From assembly GCA_028821475.1 (NCBI GenBank), contig JAPPGB010000110.1, forward strand, positions 1-59,807: a stretch of DNA of 59,807 bases. The letters run 5' to 3'. Of this stretch, positions 33,925 to 42,327 are shown piece by piece (the stretch's first letter is position 1; the number at the start of each line of letters is the position of its first letter). Source of the stretch: Spirochaetaceae bacterium. GTDB taxonomy: Bacteria; Spirochaetota; Spirochaetia; SZUA-6; Bin103. A program made the position numbers and the translations under genes. Below the pieces are notes generated by a model. It was given only the letters and a program-made list of their open reading frames with translations, was not told where the DNA came from and did not search any database.

Positions 33925-35301
33925 TCAGCCATCGTCAATTTGTGCCGCGGCCAGGCCGGGGAGGCGGCCCATGCGGTCGGCCACCTTGGTCAGGGAGGAC
34001 TCGTACAGGCCGGCGACGGTGGTGCGGATCTCGTCGTTGAACGGCGCCAGCCAGCGCCCCTCCGGCGGGCGGCCGTGCAGCACGCCGAGCAGCGAACCGG
34101 CGGTGGCGCCGTAGCTGTCGGTGTCGTTGCCCTGGCTCACCTGCATGCAGATGCCCTCCTCGACGCCGGCCGCGAAGCGCAGCGTGTTGATCAGGGTCCC
34201 GGTCTCCTGGTAGATCTGGCAGTGGCCGTAGCAGCCGTAGCGGTCGTGGATGCGGCGGTAGCCCTCCTGCCAGTCGCTCGCCGCCGCCACCTGCTCCAGG
34301 CAGTCGCCGACCCGCTCCCGGAAGCGGCTGGCCTGCGGCACGCAGCACAGCGCCATCCGGCACAGCTCCAGCGGGTCGTCGATCACGAAGGCGCCGGCGA
34401 TGGCGGCGGCGGTGAACATGGTGGCGTACACGCCGGTGGCGCGGTGGGTCCAGCCGGCGTCGCGCCAGGCCAGGGTGGCGGCCAGCCGCGGGCGCCCCGC
34501 GCAGGCGTAGCCGTAGGCGTCGGCGCGGATCTGCGCCCCGCACAACTCGTCGCCGGGGTTCCAGCTCGCCACCAGGTCGGCCAGCACCGGCTCCGGGTCG
34601 TCGCCGATCCCGGCCAGGCCGCGCCGGGCGTGCAGGCGTGCGGCGATGCCGACCGCCGAGGCCCGCGTCAGCAGCATCCGCTCCGGGCCGAAGGTGTAGC
34701 CGAGCGGCAGGTTGGCCAGCCACATCTGCATCACGTCGGCGCGCGTGAAGGCGATGCCGTGCTGCTCCAGGATCAGCATGCCGAGCACCGTGTAGTTGAT
34801 GTCGTCGTCGCGCGCCACGAAGCGGATGCGCTCGCGCACCGACTCGGGCCAGCTCCGGTGGCGGTCGCCGAGCGCGTCCAGCATGGCCTCGGACAGGTAG
34901 TCGCGAATCGGCCACTCGCCGGCCGCCTCGGCGGCGGCGCGCAGCTTCGCCATGGTGGTGCGCACCTCGACCGGCTTGCCGAGCACGCAGCCGCACACCG
35001 AGCCGAGAAACCCCGCCGCGGCGCGCCGCGCGGCGTCGTCCAGGTCGACCGTCTGCACGGGATCAGCGGGCAGGTCGGGACACTCGGCCCAGATCGCGTC
35101 CAGCTCCTCCGGCTCCACGTACGGCCAGTCGTCCCGGCGCGGCGCGGCGTCCAGCTCGCGGTGCAGGGCTGCCAGCGCGTCGTAGCTCTCCGGCGCCGCC
35201 GCGATCCGTTCGCGGAAGCCCTCCACCACGTAGCCGCGCTCGGCGCGGTCGGCGACCACGTGCTTCAGCACCACTCTCAGGTCTTCGATCCTCGGCAACA
35301 T
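33925..35301 (-). CDS. ADP-ribosylglycohydrolase family protein
   Basis: The 458-residue protein has the ADP-ribosylglycohydrolase helical fold: AAAGFLGSVCGCVLGKPVE near residue 90, ARDDDINYTVLGMLIL (first metal Asp cluster), GADAYGYAC-type helices and QGNDTDSYGATAGSLLG (second metal site, D-T-D-S). It is longer than ARH3-like enzymes by an N-terminal ~85 residues. Likely acts on ADP-ribose or a related N-glycosidic bond. ATG 35301 follows GAGGAGGAAG at good spacing. Confidence 0.87.
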   Translation of the reverse strand: MLPRIEDLRVVLKHVVADRAERGYVVEGFRERIAAAPESYDALAALHRELDAAPRRDDWPYVEPEELDAIWAECPDLPADPVQTVDLDDAARRAAAGFLGSVCGCVLGKPVEVRTTMAKLRAAAEAAGEWPIRDYLSEAMLDALGDRHRSWPESVRERIRFVARDDDINYTVLGMLILEQHGIAFTRADVMQMWLANLPLGYTFGPERMLLTRASAVGIAARLHARRGLAGIGDDPEPVLADLVASWNPGDELCGAQIRADAYGYACAGRPRLAATLAWRDAGWTHRATGVYATMFTAAAIAGAFVIDDPLELCRMALCCVPQASRFRERVGDCLEQVAAASDWQEGYRRIHDRYGCYGHCQIYQETGTLINTLRFAAGVEEGICMQVSQGNDTDSYGATAGSLLGVLHGRPPEGRWLAPFNDEIRTTVAGLYESSLTKVADRMGRLPGLAAAQIDDG

Positions 35302-35481
35302 GCTGTCGTCTTCCTCCTCGCGTATGCCGGGTGGCAGGATGTCCCGCTGCGCCACGCCCGCTGCCCGATTATGGCATAGTTGCGGGCGTCATGATGTTAC
35401 CCTGCGGAGCTTTCAGGTAGATCGGAAGGGGTCACGCCGGGCTGGGCTGATGCGGGCTTGGCGCTCGTGCCGCGGTACGGC

Positions 35482-36186
35482 ATGCTGCCGGCCATGCTTA
35501 CCCCGCAGCAGTTCGAGGCCCTCAGGGAGATCGATACGCCCACCATCTGCAACGCCATCGAGCCGTTCGAGGTGCGGCGCGACTCGGAGGGGTTCATGGG
35601 CTGGAACATCCGCTGCCAGTTTCCCGACCTCGGCGTGATGCTCGGCTACGCGGTCACCGCCACGGTCGACTCGATGACCCCGTCGCGGGAGCTGAGCCGG
35701 GCGCCGATGCTGCGCCTGTGGGAGGCGGTCGCAGCCGCCCCCAAGCCGGCAGTGCTGGTGTTCAAGGACATCTCGCCGCGCAATTCGCATGCCTGCCACT
35801 GCGGCGACGTGATGGCCAACACGGCCCACGCGCTCGGCGCCATCGGCCTCGTTACCGACGGCGGCATCCGCGACCTGGACGGCGTGCGGGGGCTGGGCTT
35901 CCACTACTTCGCGCCGGGCATGACGCCCGCCCACGGCCGCTTCCAGGTAGTCGACGTGAACGTACCCGTGGCGGTGAGCGAGGTGGAGGTGGTGCCCGGC
36001 GACCTGATCCACGGCGACGCCAACGGCGTGGTGAAGATACCGCTGGAGATCGCCGCCGACCTGCCGCGCGCGGCGGCCGAGGTGGTGGCCCGCGAGCAAG
36101 AGATGATCGACTTCGTGCGCGGCCCGGACTTCTCGCTCGACGGACTGCGCGAGCGTTTCGGGCTGGCGGATAGCTCGGTCGAGTGA
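35482..36186 (+). CDS. RraA-family protein (demethylmenaquinone methyltransferase-like / aldolase)
   Basis: The ~234-residue protein shows LTPQQFEALREIDTPTICNAIE, GDVMANTAHALGAIGLVTDGGIRD (with the R-D pair near the active site) and VVPGDLIHGDANGVVKIPLE, as in the RraA-like fold. Members are 4-hydroxy-4-methyl-2-oxoglutarate/oxaloacetate aldolase-like or RNase E inhibitors; an aldolase-like role is more plausible outside enterobacteria. No strong ribosome site; ATG 35482 or ATG 35494 may be the real start. It diverges from the ADP-ribosylglycohydrolase gene. Confidence 0.85.
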   Translation: MLPAMLTPQQFEALREIDTPTICNAIEPFEVRRDSEGFMGWNIRCQFPDLGVMLGYAVTATVDSMTPSRELSRAPMLRLWEAVAAAPKPAVLVFKDISPRNSHACHCGDVMANTAHALGAIGLVTDGGIRDLDGVRGLGFHYFAPGMTPAHGRFQVVDVNVPVAVSEVEVVPGDLIHGDANGVVKIPLEIAADLPRAAAEVVAREQEMIDFVRGPDFSLDGLRERFGLADSSVE

Positions 36187-36205
36187 CTGGAGGGCTGACG
36201 GCAGG

Positions 36206-36376
36206 GTGCGCTACGGCGTGATCCGCCACGGCAAGCTGGGCTGGACCGCCGCCGACCTGCTCGCCGGCAACCACCACACCCCCCACCGCCGCCGCCCCGA
36301 CGGCGTACCGCTCGTGCGGACTCACACACCACACGCGGAGCACACCGGCACACCGGTAGGGACACAAGCGTGGTAA
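36206..36376 (+). CDS. small frame, possible oxidoreductase N-terminal remnant
   Basis: A 56-codon frame starting at GTG begins RYGVIRHGKLGW, reminiscent of a Rossmann-fold opening of Gfo/Idh/MocA oxidoreductases (normally G-x-G-x-x-G), then becomes low-complexity with His/Pro/Thr. It is probably not functional. GGAGGG lies 11 bases upstream. Confidence 0.25.
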   Translation: MRYGVIRHGKLGWTAADLLAGNHHTPHRRRPDGVPLVRTHTPHAEHTGTPVGTQAW

Positions 36377-36424
36377 CATGAAACCGATGACTGAGAACGG
36401 CGCTGCGACCCGCAGGAGCACGGG

Positions 36425-36679
36425 ATGCTGAGCCGCGATTCGTCGCCCGAGGTGGAACGGTTGCAGATCGCCCTGTGGCGGCGAATGTCACCGCTCGAGA
36501 AGGCGCGTGCCGTGGATGGCCTGAGCCGTGCTGTTCAGGAATTGGCACTGGCCGGTATCCGGCAGCGTCACCCGCACGCCTCCGAGCGCGAGTGTCAGTT
36601 GCGCCTCGCCGTGCTCAAGCTCGGCCCTCGCCTCGCGGTTCGCGCATACCCCGAGGCAGCCGCCTTGCTCGATTCCTGA
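36425..36679 (+). CDS. small conserved hypothetical protein
   Basis: The 84-residue product (SPEVERLQIALWRRMSPLEKA, LSRAVQELALAGIRQRHP, ERECQLRLAVLKLGPRLA) resembles a small helical family often placed directly before a nucleotidyltransferase-like gene. Here the ATGA overlap leads into a truncated copy of such a partner. AGGAG precedes the ATG. Function not known. Confidence 0.6.
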   Translation: MLSRDSSPEVERLQIALWRRMSPLEKARAVDGLSRAVQELALAGIRQRHPHASERECQLRLAVLKLGPRLAVRAYPEAAALLDS

Positions 36680-36849
36680 TGGCGCCCGCCGACCCCCTTC
36701 AGGTGGCTCTACAGGTAGCGGCCGCACGGGAGAGGTGTGGAGTCGGGTATCTGGTCGGCGGACCATCCTCCAGGTCGCGCAGGTATACCGCCTCGTACTT
36801 CAGGGAACGCCACAACTGTACACGCGCACCGAGTCGGCGCCGATCCTGA
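36679..36849 (+). pseudogene. truncated partner (nucleotidyltransferase-type) of the 84-residue gene
   Basis: ADPLQVALQVAAARERCGVGYLVGG matches the usual start of the protein following the small helical gene. The conserved next segment (GSLAS...G-type, then D-x-D) is replaced by an unrelated Arg-rich tail, so only ~28 residues survive. The first codon overlaps the preceding stop. Confidence 0.55.
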
Positions 36850-36853
36850 AGGC

Positions 36854-38644
36854 TTACCGGGTGCGCGAGGAGGACCTGGAGTAGTCGACCGCCAGCCGCT
36901 CCGACAGCCCGGAGGATCGCGATGTCGTGCGCAGCACCGAGGTGCGCACGGCATCGGCATCCGTGAGCACGGTAACCTTCCGCCGCGCCCGGGTTACCGC
37001 GGTGTAGAACAGCTCGCGGGTGCATACGCGCGACTCCGGGTCGCCGGGAACGAACACCACCTCGTCGTACTCGGAGCCTTGCGCGCGGTGCACGGTGAGG
37101 GCGAAGAAGCTCTCGTGCTCGGGCAGCCGCGACGGCGCCACCAGGCACCGTTCGGCACCGCGGTCCAGGTCCGGGAACCACACCTGGCGGCGCTCCTCTT
37201 CGGCCGCCAGCACCACGCCCGTGTCACCGTTGGAGAGGCCGGTCTGGCGGTCGTTGCGGGTCACGATGATCGGCCTGCCGACGTAGAACTCCTCGCCGTC
37301 GAGCACGCCGCGCGCGCGCAGGCCGCGTTCGACGAGGCGGTTGAAGCGGCCAACGCCGAACGGTCCGCGGCGGTGGGCGCACAGGACGCGGCGCGCAGGG
37401 AAGGCGTGCGCCGGTTGCGCCGCCGCGCGCAGCGCGCCGATGTGCCGCTGCCACTCGTCCGCGCACGCCGCGGCGAACTGTTCGAACCCGGCCGCACTCG
37501 ACAGCGGCCGCCGTTCGGTCTGCCCTTCGCCGGGGTCGTCGAGGGTGGCCAGCGCCGCTCCGGCATCGCCGCGCACGACCGCGGCGGCGAGCAGTCCGAT
37601 GCCCCGGTCAGGCGCGAAGCGGTGGCTCTCGGTCAGGCGTACGACGCACGACGCCAGTGGCGAGCCGCGTCCGGCGGCGCACAGGTCGCGAAACACCGAG
37701 CCGGGCTCCACCGAAGAAAGCTGGTCGGTATCGCCGAGCAGGATGAGGCGACACGCGTCGGGCAGGCGCGCGATGAGGCGGTTCATCAACGGCAGGTCCA
37801 CCATCGAGCACTCATCCACCAGCAATGCGTCCAGGCGCAGATCGGGCCTGGTCAGCAGCCGGTGGATGGTGCCGGCCGCGGGCTTAAAGCCGGCGAGCGC
37901 CGGAATCCGGGAGCGCAGACCACCTCGATCGAGCTGCGTCGTGACCGCCTCCTGCAGCCGCGCCGCCGCCTTGCCGGTTGGCGTCACCAGCCCGATGCGG
38001 TGCGCCCTGGCAATGCCGAGGTCCGCGAGCAGCGCGATCAGCCCCGCCGCGAGCGTGGTCTTGCCGGTGCCCGGCCCCCCGGTGACGATGCACAGCCGGC
38101 GTTCGACCGCGGCTCTGGCGGCGGCCGCGGTTGCCGGGTGCGCGGCGCCGCCGAACACGCGCACGAGGGCATCGCCGAGGTCGCACGGGGTCAGGTCCGC
38201 GGCGCGGGCTCGCATGCGCGTGGCGAGCCCCGATTCGGCTTCGAACAGGCGGTGCAGGTAGAGGCGGTCATGGTCCAGCACGAACGGAAGTAGTAGGCGG
38301 TTGCGGTCCGAGCGACCGTTTTCGCCGCCGTTCGCGACCATCGGGCTGGCCTCGAGCGAGGCGAGCCAGGCGTCACGGGCCGGCAATCGGACCGCGCGCG
38401 CGCGCGCCGGCACCTGTTCGTCCTGCTCCGATGATGGCCGCTCCACGATGTCGGCCAGCGCCTTGCCGGCCTCGCTCAGCGGCAGGCAGGTGTGGCCGGC
38501 CCGGTGCAGCGCGCTCACCGCCGCCGCCGACAGCATCACCTCCGGGCCGGCCCCGAGGTCGGCCATCGAGAGGGCGAAGAAGCGGTCGATGTCCGCGAGC
38601 ACGCGGTCCTCGGTCAGCACTTTCAGCGCATCGCCGGCGTTCAT
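36854..38644 (-). CDS. recD: exodeoxyribonuclease V subunit alpha (RecD)
   Basis: The 596-residue protein is close to the usual RecD length. It has a Walker A site IVTGGPGTGKTTLAAGL (residues ~185-200), Walker B LLVDECSMVDLPLM, motif III GDTDQLSSVEPG, and C-terminal superfamily 1 motifs GDTGVVLA, FALTVHRAQGSEYDEV and FYTAVTRARRKV. It is the fast 5'-3' helicase of RecBCD. ATG 38644 overlaps the recB stop (ATGA); the longer frame beyond 39304 is antisense. It is the last gene of the recCBD operon. Confidence 0.92.
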   Translation of the reverse strand: MNAGDALKVLTEDRVLADIDRFFALSMADLGAGPEVMLSAAAVSALHRAGHTCLPLSEAGKALADIVERPSSEQDEQVPARARAVRLPARDAWLASLEASPMVANGGENGRSDRNRLLLPFVLDHDRLYLHRLFEAESGLATRMRARAADLTPCDLGDALVRVFGGAAHPATAAAARAAVERRLCIVTGGPGTGKTTLAAGLIALLADLGIARAHRIGLVTPTGKAAARLQEAVTTQLDRGGLRSRIPALAGFKPAAGTIHRLLTRPDLRLDALLVDECSMVDLPLMNRLIARLPDACRLILLGDTDQLSSVEPGSVFRDLCAAGRGSPLASCVVRLTESHRFAPDRGIGLLAAAVVRGDAGAALATLDDPGEGQTERRPLSSAAGFEQFAAACADEWQRHIGALRAAAQPAHAFPARRVLCAHRRGPFGVGRFNRLVERGLRARGVLDGEEFYVGRPIIVTRNDRQTGLSNGDTGVVLAAEEERRQVWFPDLDRGAERCLVAPSRLPEHESFFALTVHRAQGSEYDEVVFVPGDPESRVCTRELFYTAVTRARRKVTVLTDADAVRTSVLRTTSRSSGLSERLAVDYSRSSSRTR

Positions 38645-41600
38645 CGCGCCTCCCCTTGGAAACAGGCGTCGATCGCCTCGATGCAGGCGCGCGATGGACG
38701 GTCCCGATAGACGCCGCTGCCGGCGGCATCCGGGCGCATGCCGCGCAGGAACAGATAGAACGCCCCGCCGACGTGGCGGTCGTAGTCGTAGTCGGGCAGC
38801 CGTACCCGCAACAGGCGATGCAGCGCGACCAGGTACAGCAGGTACTGGAGGTGGTAGCCGTGCTGCGCCATCGCCCGCTCGACCGCTTCCGGCGAGTAGG
38901 CGGCAACGTCGCCGCCGAGCCAGTTGGACTTGTAGTCGATCACGTACCAGCGGCCGCCGGCGCGCGCAACGACGTCGATATAGCCGTTCAGGAAGCCGTT
39001 GATCTCGCCTGCCCGGCCGCCGAGCGGCACGTCGTATCCGTGGGCCTCGACCGCCCGCGCGAGTTGCGCCGGCCGCAGGCCGCTCACCGGCAGGTGGAAC
39101 TGCATCTCGGCGACCGGCCGGCCAACGTCGGCGAGACGGAACGTGGCTCCGCCGGAACGGAGCGCACCCGTGCCGCCGGCGCTGCTGCCGGCGGCGCCAT
39201 CGCCGCCGGCGGGGAGCGGCGTGTACAAGGCATTCGTCACCAGCGTGCGGGCGGCCCCGATCCACTCCGCGCCGATTCCATGCTTGGCCAGGGCATCCCG
39301 GCACTCCTCCTCCAGGCCGCGGTCCGGCTGCAGGCGGTTTGCCAGGATCTCGTGCAGGCAGTTGCCGGGCCGGCTGCCGGCGGGAAAGGTGAACTCGTCG
39401 CGTGCGTCGTCCGGCGCCGGATCCGCGTCGACGTGTGGGGCATCGTGGTCTCCCGGCGATTCCTCGTCACCGCCCCCGGCGGCCCCGGCAACGGCAGCGG
39501 CAACGGCAACGGAGCCGGCCGTGAGTGCGGTGTAGCTGGTCATCTGGCGTATCCGCGAGAGCCGGCGTTCGAGCTTGCGCGCGGTCAGCGACTCCGCTCT
39601 CGGGGGCGCCGCGCGCACCGGCACTGCACCGGTCTCCGGCGATTCCGGCATCCCGGTATCTCCGTGTACCGTGACCGAAATTGCGTCCGCGGCGCGCTCG
39701 CCGAACCGGCGCGCCTCCGCCAGCCAGGCAGCGGCGCTCAGATTCTTCACGTGCCGTTCGCTCGCTTTGCGGGTCTGCTCGCCGTGCAGGAGCCAGGCAA
39801 GCGGAGAATACTCCCCGTGCGTAACCCGCGCCCAGGTCACCTCGCAGCGGTACTGTGCCCGGGTCAGCGCCACGTACAGCCGGCGCAGCTCGTCGGAGTG
39901 CTGTTCGTCACGCTGCCGGTCGAGGGCCGCCGGCGACGGACACACATCCAGTACCGGCGTCGCGGCGTCCGAATCGTAGTATTCCGCCGTAGTCTCGGCG
40001 GTCGGTTGATGCCCGAACCAGGCGAACGGGCAGAATACCACCGGAAACTCCAGTCCCTTGGCGCGGTGTACCGTGACGATCTTCACCAGGTTCTCGTCGC
40101 TCTCCAGGCGAAGCTGCGCGGTTTCACCGCCGCGCTCGGGCTTCGCCTTGAAGTGCGCGAACCAGTCCATCAAGCCGCGCCGCGACAACCGTTCGCGGGT
40201 CTCGGCGTCGTGCAGCAGGTCGGTGAGGTGCAGGAAGTTGGTCAGCCGGCGCGGCCCGTCCGGATAGGCAAGCAGGTTGGCTGCGCACGCCGGGTGGTCG
40301 GCAAACAGCAGGTGGCGCATCAGGCCGGCGATGCCGTTTCCGGCCCAGATCCGGCGCCACTCGCGGGCGTGGCCGCTCCAGGCCGCCCACGCCCGGTCAT
40401 CCTCCCGCAACCGGTCGATCGCGCCCAGGCTCAGGCCGAACAGGTCGCCCGCCAGTGCGCCGCGCAGCCGGCCCGAGGCGTTGTAGTCGGACTCGTCGGC
40501 GGCGAGCGCGTGCAGCAGTTGGTGCAGGGCCTCCGCTTCCGGACTGTCGAACACGCTTTCCGTGCCCAGTTCGACGGTACGCACGCCACGCAGCCGCAGC
40601 GCGCCGGCCACCGCCTGGCCCTGCTGGCCGGTGCGAACAAGCACGGCAATGTCGCCGGCCGTCAGCGCCCTGCCCGCTGCCGGACCGGACGGGTCACGCA
40701 CCGATGCCGTTCCGCCGCCGCCCAGCTCCAGCAGCCGGACGATCCTTCCGGCCGCGTGCTCCGCCGCTACGCCGGTCAGGTTCCCCTTGGTCCACTTCTT
40801 GCCGTCGACCTCCGGAAACAGGTGCAGTTGGAACGGTTTCGGGTCGTGATTTCCGTCCCGCACGTGCAAGGCGCCGATGTCGTGTGCCGCGGCGTGTGCG
40901 GCCTCGAAGCCGATCTCCGGTAGCAGAAAGGGATTGTCCCTTCCGAACGTAACGTTTACGGCGTCCACCAGGTTGGGGTGGGACCGGTAGTTGGCGGTCA
41001 GGTGCAAGGCATGCCCCGCCGGTACCTTCGTCTTGGCGTCGAGGTACGCGAATACGTCCGCCCCGCGGAAGCGGTAGATCGACTGCTTGGGGTCACCGAC
41101 CACGGTCAGACCGCCGCCCGCGCGCCCGTGCGCATGGATCTTCTCGAATATCCGCGCCTGCAGCCGATCGGTGTCCTGGAACTCGTCGATCAGGGCCACC
41201 GGGTAGCGCGCTCGCATCCGGGCCGCCAACGAGAGCCCCCCGGAGCCGTCGAGGGCCCGGTGCAGTTGCGTCAGCAGCGCGTCAAAGCTCAGTTGCCGAG
41301 TGTCCCAGGTGGCCTGGAGCAGCGTTTCTCTGGCGTCCTCGAGCAGGCCGCGGCGCCGGCCGCTCAGCCACGACTCGCCGAGCCCGGCCGCCGCTTCTCC
41401 GAGCCGCTCGAAGCAATCGAACAGGGGTATATCGGGTGGAGGGTTCGCCTTGTACAGTTTGTCGGCAAGCGAGGTGCGCGCGAAGAAGCCGGCGTCCTTC
41501 AGCGACAGCAGCGCGGCATCGTTGGCGTCAAGGGCTCCGATCACCGCCCGGAGAACCGTTTCGTCAAGACGGCCCTTCTTCCAACGATAGCGCTCGATCA

Positions 41601-42327
41601 CGTCGTTGAACGTCCGGCGCTGGGCACGGTCGACCCAGGCGTCGCGCGTGGCGCCGAACGCCTGCACCCATGCCTCGCGCAGTGCGTGATCGCGGTGTTC
41701 GGAGTCGCCGGAGCCTGCCTCGGGACGAAACACGCCCGGTTTCGCATGATGCCGGCCGGTCCAAACCGCCGCCTCGTCGAGCACGAACTTCTGCTGCTTT
41801 GCGTACTCGAGCAGTGAAACCGGCTCCCGCACCATGCGCCGCCGCCAGAAGTCGCGCGTGGCGGACTCCACCTCCAGGGCCGCGTCGCCGCTTACCCCGA
41901 ACGCGAACGGCAGCCGGGCGTGGAGCGCGAATTCGGCCAGCGCGCGCTGGCAGAAGCCGTGGATCGTGGTGATGGAGGCGCGGTCGAAGTCGCGGATGGC
42001 GCGCGTCAGCCGGGCTTCGGCCTGGTCGATTCCGGCGTCCCGCCAGTGTTCCGCCAGCTCGTGCGCCTGGCCGCCGCCGGCGGACGCGTCGCCGCGAACC
42101 GCATCGCGCGCCGCGCGCAGGGTTTGCCAGACGCGAGTGCGCAATTCACCGGTGGCGGCGACGGTAAAGGTGACGATCAAGAGGTCTTCGATGCCGCGGC
42201 GTGCTTCGACCACCAGGCGCGCGGCAAGCGTGGTGAGCGTGTGCGTCTTGCCGGTCCCGGCGCTGGCCTCGATCAACAGTCCGCCGTCCAGCGGCGCGGA
42301 CAAGGGTGTCGGTCCCGCACCGTTCAT
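38641..42327 (-). CDS. recB: exodeoxyribonuclease V subunit beta (RecB)
   Basis: The 1228-residue protein has UvrD-like helicase motifs: EASAGTGKTHTLTTLAARL (Walker A, residue ~20), TTIHGFCQRAL, LIDEFQDTDRLQARIF (motif II), VVGDPKQSIYRFRGAD (III), TVHRAKGLEFPVVF (V) and LYVALTRAQYRC (VI). The C-terminal nuclease domain has GYIDVVARAGGRWYVIDYKSNWLG, the RecB DYK catalytic site. It is full length, with no frameshift seen. ATG 42327 overlaps the recC stop; the frame extends artificially to 44529. It degrades or processes double-strand ends before RecA loading. Confidence 0.95.
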   Translation of the reverse strand: MNGAGPTPLSAPLDGGLLIEASAGTGKTHTLTTLAARLVVEARRGIEDLLIVTFTVAATGELRTRVWQTLRAARDAVRGDASAGGGQAHELAEHWRDAGIDQAEARLTRAIRDFDRASITTIHGFCQRALAEFALHARLPFAFGVSGDAALEVESATRDFWRRRMVREPVSLLEYAKQQKFVLDEAAVWTGRHHAKPGVFRPEAGSGDSEHRDHALREAWVQAFGATRDAWVDRAQRRTFNDVIERYRWKKGRLDETVLRAVIGALDANDAALLSLKDAGFFARTSLADKLYKANPPPDIPLFDCFERLGEAAAGLGESWLSGRRRGLLEDARETLLQATWDTRQLSFDALLTQLHRALDGSGGLSLAARMRARYPVALIDEFQDTDRLQARIFEKIHAHGRAGGGLTVVGDPKQSIYRFRGADVFAYLDAKTKVPAGHALHLTANYRSHPNLVDAVNVTFGRDNPFLLPEIGFEAAHAAAHDIGALHVRDGNHDPKPFQLHLFPEVDGKKWTKGNLTGVAAEHAAGRIVRLLELGGGGTASVRDPSGPAAGRALTAGDIAVLVRTGQQGQAVAGALRLRGVRTVELGTESVFDSPEAEALHQLLHALAADESDYNASGRLRGALAGDLFGLSLGAIDRLREDDRAWAAWSGHAREWRRIWAGNGIAGLMRHLLFADHPACAANLLAYPDGPRRLTNFLHLTDLLHDAETRERLSRRGLMDWFAHFKAKPERGGETAQLRLESDENLVKIVTVHRAKGLEFPVVFCPFAWFGHQPTAETTAEYYDSDAATPVLDVCPSPAALDRQRDEQHSDELRRLYVALTRAQYRCEVTWARVTHGEYSPLAWLLHGEQTRKASERHVKNLSAAAWLAEARRFGERAADAISVTVHGDTGMPESPETGAVPVRAAPPRAESLTARKLERRLSRIRQMTSYTALTAGSVAVAAAVAGAAGGGDEESPGDHDAPHVDADPAPDDARDEFTFPAGSRPGNCLHEILANRLQPDRGLEEECRDALAKHGIGAEWIGAARTLVTNALYTPLPAGGDGAAGSSAGGTGALRSGGATFRLADVGRPVAEMQFHLPVSGLRPAQLARAVEAHGYDVPLGGRAGEINGFLNGYIDVVARAGGRWYVIDYKSNWLGGDVAAYSPEAVERAMAQHGYHLQYLLYLVALHRLLRVRLPDYDYDRHVGGAFYLFLRGMRPDAAGSGVYRDRPSRACIEAIDACFQGEAR

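Noticed and set aside
36763-36884. Plus-strand frame ending VYRLVLQG ... AYRVREEDLE, like an excisionase HTH
   Set aside because: The similarity is only to the short ends of HTH_17 proteins, no clean helix-turn-helix start is visible, and it overlaps the recD end.
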